From the NCBI RefSeq assembly GCF_023101765.2, contig NC_064220.1, positions 4,030,001 to 4,094,000 on the forward strand: 64,000 nucleotides of DNA, in the 5' to 3' direction. The position numbers and the translations under genes were made by a program. Origin of the DNA: Spodoptera frugiperda (Eukaryota > Arthropoda > Insecta > Lepidoptera > Noctuidae). Below the pieces are notes generated by a model. It saw only the letters and a program-made list of their open reading frames with translations. It was not told where the DNA came from and ran no database searches. Positions 23,001 to 35,000 of this stretch are shown here, in pieces (the stretch's first letter is position 1; each line of letters starts with the position of its first letter).

Positions 23001-26000
23001 TACCGTGTCTCACTATCTATAGGACCTTCAGTCTCGGTACACATTGTATCTGTTTAACAGTTTGTAGACGCCGCGCCGTTTGCGAAACATTACTGATTAG
23101 TATTTACTTTAGCTCTAGAATCTAGGTTTACTCTTTACATACTATACGTGTCTGACCTAGTTAGTTCAAGACTGTTCACAGCATGCATCATAATATGGTA
23201 TTGAGTGGGTGGTAGGGAAAATATAAATTACGTCCGGTTTTTTCATCATCAAAGTCTTATAAAGCAAATTATTTACCGTAGACACGAAGTTTTACCTTAA
23301 AGTCCCCGGATCTATACTATACTATATACTATAATATTATTGAAGACTTTGTTTGTTGGTTTTAACGCGCTAATGTCAGGAACTATTAGTCCGATTTGAA
23401 TAATTCAGATAGCGCATTTATGCGTTATAGGCTATATAAAATAAATCTGATTCAATAGGAACCGAGTACAGCGGGTGAAACCGCGGGTAGCTAGTATAAA
23501 ATAAAACAAGTATGTACCGGCCATTTCCATTAAAAACGACAATCGCGAGCTAGGTTCTTAATCGAGACTCCAAGTCCCTAAGATGGAGACTAAAATTGAT
23601 CGACTTCCTAGATTCGTAGACTTCTAATTAGACTGCTTTATCCCTTTAGGGAATGTAAGCACGACTACCGAACTAAAGATTGTGGATTGGATGCGTGTGG
23701 AGATTATCGATTTTCTATTTTTATATGTATGCTTTGATATGTAGCCGTGGGTCATACTACATATGTAGCCGGTAATTAATATAAAGAACGACAAAGTTAT
23801 ATCAAAGTTATCGTAGGGTGTGTAGTGTACCTTAAATAGGTCTACCCTAGATTTGCCATCGTCAACATTTTGTTTATTTATAAAGTATCAGTTACTAAGT
23901 TAAAGTTACTATTTTACAAAATACCACGTATCTTACGGAAACACATAACCAGTTTTGTCCCACAATATTAATTAATGAGATATTCATTCATTGTTTAATT
24001 CCTAGAAAAAGTCATTTACAAGATAAGACACCTAAACAATGCAAAAGATAAGAACTTGTGTGAAATTTTGCGATAAGGGTGAAGCTCCGCCCCTTTTTTT
24101 GCGACGCCCTGATTGGACCCCCACCCCTAATTGTCGAAATTGTCTCAGGTGCGCCTGATTATCCCTGACCTAGGACCTTCAGTCTCGGTACACATCCCGT
24201 GAGGATAGTTACTTGCTACTTACCTTGGTACCCGCTACCTACCCTGTAGTATCGTGAGTTCTCTGGAGTTAGTCTCTAAGACATTGTTAGTGAGTGTGTC
24301 TGTGTTAGTGCTAACTGTTCATTATGTATCCTGAATCAGCATACCCGCAATACATTCCGATGTATTACGGGAACAGCATTGTGTACAGTTTGGTAAGTGT
24401 TTAGTTTCTAATTGTCTATTTATCTACTGATACGGATGTGTCGGGTTTGATCCGGGTCAGCCAAAGGATTATTGAGATTTTACTGTCAATTTTTACTCAC
24501 ACTGTATTCTTAAGACTGATAGTCTAGTTAATGTAAAGGGACAACTTTTAATATGTATATGTGTAACTCTGCTTCACAGCTTATTTTGTACTTTATACAC
24601 ATAATATGGAGATATTGAGTGGGTGATTGGGAAAATATAAATTACGTCCGGTTTTTCCATCAGCAAAGTCTCATAAAGCAAAATATTTACCGTGTAGTCA
24701 CGAAGTTGCTTACCTTAAAGTCCCCGGTACTCATTTATCTATACTTCTATACTAATATTATAAAGCTGAAGAGTTTGTTTGAACGCGCTAATCTCAGGAA
24801 CTACTGGTCCGATTTGAATAATTATTTTTGTGTTGGATAGCGCATTTATCGAGGAAGGTTATAGGCTATAAATCATCACGCCACGATCAATAGGAACCGA
24901 GTACAGGTGAAACCGCGCGGAAGTAGCTAGTATAAAATAAAACAAGTATGTACCGGCCATTTCCATTAAAAACGACAATCGCGAGCTAGGTTCTTAATCG
25001 AGACTCAAAGTCCCTAAGATGGACAGTCTGAAATTGACCCACTTCCTAGATTCGTAGACTTCTAATTAGACTGCTTTATCCCTTGAGGGAATGTAAGCAC
25101 GACTACCGAACTAAAGATTGTGGATTGGATGCGTGTGGAGATTTTCGATTTTCTAAATTCTCAATAATTCATTGAGATCTATATTCATACGTTCATACTA
25201 TATTCGTCGTATTTATAACTATAAAACCGGCCAAGTGCGAGTCGGACTCACCCATGAAGGGTTCCGTAGCCGCAAGTAGATGACATAATATAAAGAACGA
25301 CAAAGTTATATTTGCGGTTTTTGTTACAAAGTTATCGTAGGGTGTGTAGTGTGTACATACTTAAATAGGTCTACCCTAGATTTGCCATCGTCAACTTTTT
25401 GTTTATTTATAAAGTATCAGTTACTAAGTTAAAGGTGGTCTACTATTTACAAAATACCACACGTATCTTACAGAAACATATAACCAGTTTTGTCCCACAA
25501 TATTAATTAATGAGATATTCACTCATTGTTTAATTCCTAGAAAAAGTCATTTACAAGATAAGACACCTAAACAATGCAAAAGATAAGAACTTGTGTGAAA
25601 TTTTGCGATAAGGGTGAAGCTCCGCCCTTTTTTTTGCGGCGCCCTGATTGGACCCCCACCCCTAATTGTCGAAATTGTCTCAGGTGCGCCTGATTATCCC
25701 TGACCTAGGACCTTCAGTCTCGGTACACATCCCGTGAGGATAGTTACTTGCTACTTACCTTGGTACCCGCTACCTACCCTGTAGTATCGTGAGTTCTCTG
25801 GAGTTAGTCTCTAAGACATTATTAGTGAGTGAGTTTGTGTTAGTGCTAACTGTTCATAATGTATCCTGAATCGGCATACCCGCAATACGTTCCGATGTAT
25901 TACGGGAACAGCATTGTGTACAGTTTGGTAAGTGTTTAGTTTCTAATTGTCTATTTACCTACTGATGCGGATGTGTCGGGTTTGATATCCGTGTCAGTCA

Positions 26001-29000
26001 AAGTATTATTGAGATTTTACTGTCAATTTATACTCACACTGTATTCTTAAGACTCTTTAATAGTCTAGTTAATGTAAAGGGACAACTTTTAATATGTAAC
26101 TCTGCTTCACAGCTTATTTTGTACTTACACATAATATGCAGATATTGAGTGGGTGATAGGGAAAATATAAATTATGTCCGGTTTTTCCATCATCAAAGTC
26201 TCACAAAGCAAATTATTTACCATGTAGTCACGAAGTTGCATACCTTAAAGTCCCCAGTAGTCATTTATCTATACTTCTATACTAATATTATAAAGCAGAA
26301 GAGTTTGTTTGTTGGTTTGAACGCGCCAATCTCAGGAACTAGTCCAATTTGAATAATTCTTTTTGTGTTGGATAGCACATTTATCAAGGCTATAAAATCA
26401 TCACGCCACGAACCGCGCGGAAGTAGCTAGTATAAAATAAAACAAGTATGTACCGGCCATTTCCATTAAAAACGACAATCGCGAGCTAGGTTCTTAATCG
26501 AGACTCAAATACCCTAAGTAGGACAGTCTGAAATTGACCGACTTCCTAGATTCGTAGACTTCTAATTAGACTGCTTTATCCCTTGAGGGAATGTAAGACT
26601 ACCGAACTAAAGATTGTGGGTTGATGCGTAAATTGATTAATGTCTTGTGGAGATTTTCGATTTTCTATGTATTGTGTTTTGTATTTTTAACTATAAAACC
26701 GGCCAAGTGCGAGTCGGACTCGCCCATGAAGGGTTCCGTAGCTGCAAGTAGATGAAAGTATAAAAAGTTATAAAATAACATGGTTTTACATAGTGTTTGT
26801 ATGAACGACAAAGTTATATTTGCGGTTTTTGAAAATGTTTTATTTCTTAAAAACTAATAATGATATCTCGTTCAAACCAATTTTCGTTGAAAGTTTTCAT
26901 TGAAATCTACAGCATATTTTTTTTAGATTTTTCACTCTTATTTGTAAGTTAGGGGGGGGGGCATTTTTCCATTTTGGAAGCGTCTAACTTTCAAACGATT
27001 GATTTTGACAAAAAATTGTTTTAGGAACCTCAGTGTCTTTTTTAAAGACCTATCCATAGACACCCATCACGGATATATTATGTTAGCTGAATTTTTTGAA
27101 TCAGTTCCATGTATGCAATTTAATTTAATTTTAAAATTTATTAAGTTTTATTCAAAATTCGAATAGCGGTTACCAAATTACATCAACATACAAAGTTTCT
27201 ACTATGTAGGTCTAACAGTTTCGGAAATAAATGGCTGTGACATACGGACGAACAGATAGACAGACAGACAGACATGACGAATCTATAAGGGTTCCGTTTT
27301 TTGCCATTTGGCTACGGAACCCTAAAAAGTGGGTTACATTTTAATACGCGCTTCGATACCCAAGTCGTGGATAACTTCAAAACTAGTAACGTGATTATTT
27401 AGACCTTTTAATTAATTATGAAAGTAATTATTAATTAATTAGATAGTTAATCGTCATGCAATATAGTAATGACTTTAATAGCCATCACGCCATAGGCATT
27501 TTCATTAGTAAATGTTTATTATGTAGACCAGTATGGCACAATAAGGAGGAAATATTTAAATATAGTTTTAATAATAGTATATAGGTACTCAAATAATAAT
27601 AATTAAATATATATTTAATAATAAATATAACATATTCTTCGGGTTCTTGTTACTTAAATGTTATACGTATAAATATACAGTAATATACAGTACTTTAATA
27701 TTTTAATTTCAACGGATTTCTCAATACATAACTTCCGAACTTATTTTTATCCTGTGCTTATATAGCATTTTGGGACAAAGGTTATATCTTGTAGTTTTTC
27801 CATATCGCGGATCATATTTTGGCTTCTGTAAACCACTGATTGGGAGCCACAGAGTTATACAAACTAGCCACCGTGATCGGAACCGGTCAGAAAGGCATTA
27901 CTAATGTTTAGAAGAAGTAGAATTGTAGAAGAACTCCCGAATATTCAAACGCTACCCAATTTTAAGTTGTACTTAAATATCGTGATCTCTGTCATTTTAT
28001 AAAGAATTGATAGTGACAGTACTACATTTGAGAGCGTCTTAAAATTGAGTAGCGTTTGAGTATTCATAGATTATCTTTAGAAAAAACGTATTTATAGATG
28101 GATGAATGACATGGTGAATCTCTTCACTTTATTTGTACGTGACCGCGGTTTTTATCGCTCTACGTGTGGTTAGATGTAATTTACCAGGAAATGTTAAGAG
28201 TATCTTAGCACGTTAAATGATAAATGACTCGTCGATATCTCGTTTTGAAAGTGGTCGTGACAAAATGTTAATCTTGGTCAATTCTGCTTGCATAACGTTA
28301 CGCAATATTACATTCAGATATTGATTGACAGTGATTTTCAGTTAATTAGCTTGCTGTTTATGGTTTTGCCCACACAATTAGTACTCGCTTTCTAATCGGA
28401 ATTTTCAAAATTTTGGGAACCGACTACATCGAATGTCTATCTTTAGAATCCCAAATTTGTATTCTCTTTTCACTCGTTTCATTAAACCCATTTATATGGG
28501 TATGTTCGGAATAGAAAATAGCTCGTGTACAATTTTATTTACTGAACTAATAAGTAAACAATAAAAAAATCTATGTTTCAAAAAACGGATTCAAAATCAA
28601 TAAAATTGCGATTACCTTCCAACTTCTATAAATACAGATGCTACCTGTATGGCTGTATCTGTTAATGTACAAATAACTACTTATTACGTGCAAATAAATA
28701 TAAGATGAATATATACTGTAATGACGTCACCGCTTCTAGATATCCCACCCACTCGCACGAAGCGCTTCGCTTAGCTTCCTTGTGCGAACTGCTAAGTGGA
28801 ACTCCTTGTCGGAGTCTATGTTTCCTGAAGGGTATAACTTGGGTGCCCTCAAGGTGCGATGAATAGGTTGCTTATGGGCAGAGACCGTAGGCCGCATCAT
28901 CACTTACCATCAGGTGAGATAGCGGCCAAACGTCGTAAATGACGTCTGTTTCTGTGCAGTTGTTACATTATGTTGTGTGTAAATGTGTAACACTCTTAAA

Positions 29001-32000
29001 ACGGCTTAGATTTAGATAAAGACTCGAGTGTAAAGTTCAATAGATATGGTTTTAATCTTAATTACTGCGTCAGTTAGTTATAAATATCGTAGAAGTAGTT
29101 TATTGGTCGCAGTACTAATCCCAGCGTTGTTTCAGGTGCCGGGCACAGGCCCCACGAATGTAAACGCTGTCAATATGGCCGCGCCCACTCCTGCGCCTGC
29201 GGCCGCCTTGTTGCCTGAAGGGACAACCAATATATCCGCCAAACAGCGGCTCGGACCGGTAAGTTTTTCAATACATTTACGCTGTTGGTGCAACAGACCT
29301 GCATGTTTTTTTAGCACTCAGTATCAAATGTTGACGTCATTCTATAACATAATTTATGTTGTTGCAGCCGGTACCTAAGAGCACGGGCCGCATCGCCCCA
29401 GTGAGCGCGTCCCTAGCGAGCGCCCGGCGCGACCCCCGGCTGGCGCGCCTGCAGCAGGCCGCCGGCGCTATGTCGGCCGCGCCGTCGCCGCCCGTCGCCG
29501 TCGTGGCGCCCGCCGCCGCGCCGCTCGCGCCCATCGCGCCCAACGTCTTCGACATCAAGCCTCTGGAGCGCGTCACTAAACGGAAGAATGTCATAACCAT
29601 TGACGTGCGGCAGGACGCGGAGCCCGCCCGGCCCGCCACCAGGGACCCGCGCCGCCGCGACCCGCGTCTCGAGAAGCGCGACCCGCGCCGTACTCGTCCG
29701 CGTGAGGAACGGGAACGGAGGCGCGAAGAACTGCGGCGAGCAGAGTCAGAACGCAACCATACCGACACTAAACCTGAGGCGGAGCGTAATCCGATGCCCG
29801 CTTATGTCGATAAGTTGCCAGACCCAAAGAAAATTAGTAAAATGCCGCCCATACCCAAAATTACCCGGCCAGAAGTCAAGCGAGACAGCGAAGCCGTGCC
29901 CGCCAAACGGAAGCGAGACAATGTGCGCACGGAGCGTCGGCGGCGGCGCGAGGAGCTGGCGCAGAAGGAAGGCGAGCGCGCCAAGGCCGCGGCCGCCGCG
30001 CCCGCCGGGCCAGCGTCAGCGGTGTCGCCTGCTGCGGACAAGAAGCGAGCGTCGCCGGAGCTGGTGGCGTTCAAGGAGTTGCGCAACTACCACAAGGAGC
30101 ACTATATGCGCCGCAACCGCGACAAGTCGGCCAGTCCGGAGCACGCCGAGTCGGGCGCGGAAGGCGCCGTGAGCTCCGAGCCCCCAAGTAAGATATACCT
30201 CTCTGTTGTGCGCGTCGCCCGCGCCCATGTGATACTAGATATAAGTCGAAGCGTGCAAACGCGTGTTGTGTGGAAAATAAAATGTTTTTTAACTCTTGGA
30301 GTATTCATATTATCGTTTTCAACAGCGCACTGTACCCTTCTCTGACAGAAAGAACTCGCAGAGTTCTAACACCTAACTTATCTATTGACTATCGAGAGTA
30401 AATTTAGCCAAGCCTTAATTCGTTATTCAGTATTCATTGTTGCACTATAAAATTTAATTCAATTCATTTATTAATTACATTTAGTTTGAATGGAGTATTT
30501 TATGCACTAAAATATTATTTTGGTCGAGTCACCTTGTCAAACAGTCCGCGATTAAGCCATAAACATAGTTAATTAATTATTTTGAAGTATTTTAATGTAA
30601 CAAAATCTATAATGACGATATTTTGCAAATCATCCGACTAACTTTTAGTTCAATAAAATATAAGTAACATTCATAATTCAATGGCATACAATTATCTCGA
30701 AATACGATACAAAAATCAAACAACTGACAATGGACATGGAACTTTTGGACAACAAACCTGGACCGACGGACTGGACGTCACTTCATGAAGTGTAAGGACA
30801 TCGCGGGACAGTGCAGCATGGGAAACACCTCCAACTGATAGAAAACTAATATTTCTTGCGACTTGTGTGAAGTAACCTAAGCCAAGCTCTACCGTTTATT
30901 TTTGAAAAGTTTGTTGCTGTAGGGAAGTAAAAAAGGCCAAGTGAAAAGTATCGTAAGTATACCTACTAAAGGTTTGCTGCTATTTTAGTGCTGATGTTTG
31001 GTCTGCTAATAATTTGTATTGCGTTAATTTTTTTTATCTTTAGTTCTTGGACTTGACATTTTTTATTAATATTTTGAACGCTAGTGCCGCAAGGGGCAAT
31101 TTTTAAAGCATGAGGTTATGTGTGACTTTTAATTATTTTTCTTATTTATTAGTTTATCATGTTTCAATAATGATTTCGTTGAAAAAATCAACCGAAATCA
31201 TCTGAAGCGATATTAACGTAATTTGTAGAATCATCCCAAAGTAGCTAATCTACGTTCAGATAGTTATGTTGTTTAAAGCGTGAAGCCACAGGTTAAAGTA
31301 AAAGTTTTTGATCGGTTTTCAATATGATAATTAAGTACGAGTAAACTAAATTATTTTATAGACAATACTGAAGCTGTTGCGTGGATTCAATGAAGTGATT
31401 TTATGTGCAGTGCAGGCAGTTTTACTGAGAAATTTAGTTTTGGGTTTCAACTTACATTGCCTAACAATGGAGTGGTAGACATGATCATATATTATGTCTA
31501 GTACTCTAGCACCCTATGGACGGCTCGTGTTTTCTTAAATCTGAATGTGGAAGGATGGAAAGCTAGCGGACGACCAAAACATATGTATGGATTGTTGATA
31601 TACCGTTTTTAAATTCCTTTAACAAATAACAAAAACGGCATTTAATTTTAAGTGTATTAATTAGGGAATATACTTCGTTATAAGTAGATGTACTTTGTAT
31701 AAATATTGTATTGCTATTATATGGGTAAATGTTCACTAAATATTCTTTATATTTGTGCTTTTATACCAGATAATAGAGCAACATAAAGACTGTTTACTTA
31801 GATCAATATAAACTGGAGTTGGAAAGCCCCGCGCAGCGGGGCTCCTTCGCTTCATTGCCAACTATAATAAGGGAATAGCTTAATAGTTAATTTAAACGAT
31901 ATTTTCATAAATAATTTGGTTTGCTGGTACATAATATAATAGGTTTCTGGTAAGCATTTACAAAGAATAAAAGGAGTACGTGCACAAAGGATAAAAGTTG

Positions 32001-35000
32001 GATATTGTTTGTTTGTATGTAATATTTTTACGTGTGATCAGACATGAACACAACTGCAGAAGATTATGATGTCACCATTTTGTGAAGAAGGATAATTTGG
32101 ACATTTCAAACAAGGAAACTTCAACATTGATATTTTTGTCCTAGATAAGGAGTTACAAATAATACCTTAACTTTTTAACTTATATAATATTTTAATTTTT
32201 ACTAGATACATTAGGTAGATGTTAATTTAATCTTCTTCCACCTTCGTAGGGCCAGGTATTGTGTATTTGCGTCGCATGACTAACTTTTACTCTCGTTTGT
32301 CAATGGATACTCTCAATTCCCGCCATTTCGATTATTCTGAGTATTTGATCGCAATCTGCAGTGTCTTGGAAGTAACTTTGTTGAGATTTTGTCGAATTTA
32401 TTATAGTATAATTAACTTAATATTAATTATTAATTTTAGACTAATTTTAATAATTTGTTTAGCTGTAAATGTTTAATTGCATTATTTAATTCATTCAAAT
32501 GTTGTTAAAAGTATTCTTTGTTTTAGTACCTTCTAGAAAAGTAGTAGTTCTTTATGAAAAATGTATTGATTCAGTAGTTACCAAAATCGTGTAAGCAATG
32601 TTATTGTAATACGTACCTTATAGTCAAAGTATTATTTATTCTTAACGTATTATTTTCTTGTTAATTTAAATTTAAATAATAGTAATGTAAGTTAATTATA
32701 GTACCTAATTATTAGCGTTTAGTGGCTTGCGGCCATTTATATAATTAACTAGAAGTATCTTAAATGTCGTCACCTTTTAACTGTAAGTAAAAATAAGCAC
32801 CCATTTAATTGTAACTCATAAGTATAAAAATCTCAACAAAGTTATTTACAAATCACACATTTTGCTTTCAATATAATCAGTGGACAATATTAGTTTGAAA
32901 AATAAAGCCTAAATAATTAGTCTTTTAAAACTGGTTAGGTAATAATACTGCACACAGTGCGATAGTTTTAACAAGTGAAAAATAAGACATGCAAAATGTC
33001 ACAAGTGTTAAACGTTCAAGAGATGTTACTTCCTTCACGGTCTACTTTCTTGGAGACATTTTTGGACCCACACTCTGCTTCGCGAAGATGCCGTTAGAGG
33101 TAAAAGGGTTTACGGTAAACTGTACACGCCAAAATAGACTTTAAATACGTAACTTTAACAGCCATATTAATAAATATCTTTATTTCAGGTGTTCCAGAAA
33201 TCATATCGGAGACTAAGGATGTAGATCTTCGAGTTTTACCCGCAGTGGTAACTGAGGCTAAAGCCGCTTCCGTGGGACAGAAGCGATCTTCCACAGAGAC
33301 TGCGGAAGTTAAAGCTAAGAAAACTAAGATTGACAAGTTTGATGTGTAAGTATTAGTGTTGCAACGACATTTCTTGAATGCTATTATGACCTTCTTGTGT
33401 TACAATGTACTAACTTGTGTGTAATATTTCAGGTTGTTTGGCAATGAAGACGTCGACTTACGCCAACTGCCCCAGGTAGATGAGGTGAATGCCCCGCCGC
33501 CACCGTCCATCACTGGCTCGCCGAAGTCCGACAACAAGGTTGATGACGATGTACCAATGGTGTCACCACCCAAAGGTTCACCGAAAAGGGATTGGAATGA
33601 GATCAAGAAGAGAGAGAAAACTCCTTCAAAGCTCGACCTCGTCAGAGCCAAGTTTGCAGAAGTAACGAAGGGCAAAGATAGACTCGGCCGTCCTCTACTG
33701 TTCAGCAAATCGCCAAGTAAGTACTTTATTGTAATGTCAATATTTTATTTCATTTTGTTTTATTTTTTTATTTTACAATTTAAAACATACTTTACACAGA
33801 GACTAATTTCTTTTTATTTGTTATAGGTATCGAAAGAGAAAGGCGACGTACTTTGTCAAGCGAGGATACCGATCTACGAGAAGATGATGAGCAAGGTTTC
33901 GTCGAAAACAAAAAATCGATTTCAATTATAATGTCTCAAGCAAAGGAACACTTCACAGATGGACAATTAGACAAGAACCAATACAACACGTTAATGTACC
34001 AAATCCTTCAACTTAATGAGAAACTCAAGTTGAAGGAGGCTAAACAGAGAGAATCTTTAGAAATTTCTAAAAGGAAGCTAAAAGCTACAATAGAAGAAAA
34101 CCACAAAGTACCAAGCCCGAAATCTTCACCCAATGAACGAAACAGGTTCGGAGATATCGATGAGAGAATCACGCCGTCTGTATTCCTAGACACGCCGCCC
34201 GATAGCCAGGGCATGTTGGGACAGGACTCCGATATGCGACTCGGTGCTGAAGCCCTTGATATGAAGACAAAGGGTTTGCTCCCCATCCCGCCCATGATGC
34301 CAATGTTCGGCCCTTACCAGCAACAGATGCCGTGGCGAGGACCGAGACCACGGGCAGGTGAAGAATTCGGTCCTAGACGGTTCCGAGGTCCAATGCCACC
34401 ATACTTCCGAGCAGGCAAGTTTGATAAGAGGGCTGGTAGACCACCTTTTGACCCTCGTATGGCGATGCCTCCGCTACCTACACCCAAAATTGGTATGTGT
34501 CAAGGAGAGTGTCCTCTAACACCATACGAACGAAGCGAATCTCCACCTCCATTAGGAGCTCCAGGCTTTGCTATCCCACCTACAGATTTTAAGGTGATTG
34601 AGTACATAGACCAAGATCCATTCAAAACGATTCAAATAGATGGGATTCCTAGAGAAATCAGGTTTTACGGAAACACCGCCGTAATTATGCTGGATTGGGA
34701 TGATCCAAGGGAAATCAAGTTCCTACCTGGATGTAGACGAGTAACGTTTGACAACAAAGACTCAGTAGTTCTAACTTTCAATGAAGGCTACAAGCAAGTC
34801 GAGTTTGATGATCAAGTATTTGACATTAAATTTGGTGCACCGACTCGTGAGCTGTATATAAACGGCAGGTGGTACGAATGTTTCTTCGGTGGACAGCCAT
34901 TAGGCGTAATTATTGACGGTAAACCAAGATTGGTTCATTTGGAAGGGCCTATGCCTCAAGTGGACATCGGCAAAGCTAAACGCACCGACTTGGTAGCTGG

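Larger units (their letters stand above)
22400..26690 (+). repeat. Three-unit tandem array inside PCF11 intron 4
   Basis: Unit 1 runs about 22690-23719, unit 2 about 23720-25156 and unit 3 about 25157-26690. Shared anchors: tataaagtatcagttac at 22791, 23879 and 25408; attgagtgggtg near 23205, 24614 and 26144; gtaccggccatttccat near 23515, 24949 and 26450. Units 2 and 3 are offset by about 1530 bases and look nearly identical over long stretches. In unit 1 the promoter-exon part is missing and replaced by a second copy (23050-23190) of the stretch at 22410-22545. Each unit also holds a family F repeat (aacgcgctaat..caggaact). Confidence 0.85.
19043..29135 (+). other. PCF11 intron 4 (10.1 kb), host to a tandem array and repeats
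   Basis: This is the longest intron of the window. The stretch 19043-20990 is AT-rich with no feature seen, apart from frequent short aataccac motifs. The stretch 21000-21540 has a local duplication, 22400-26690 is the tandem array, 26693-27329 is a full-length interspersed element and 28720-28945 is an inverted family A repeat. No other coding exon was recognised besides the two candidate alternative first exons. Confidence 0.6.

Noticed and set aside
29356..30345. A separate 329-aa gene beginning before PCF11 exon 6
   Set aside because: Its first residues come from intron sequence and its last 52 codons run past the donor at 30188. The middle is PCF11 exon 6.
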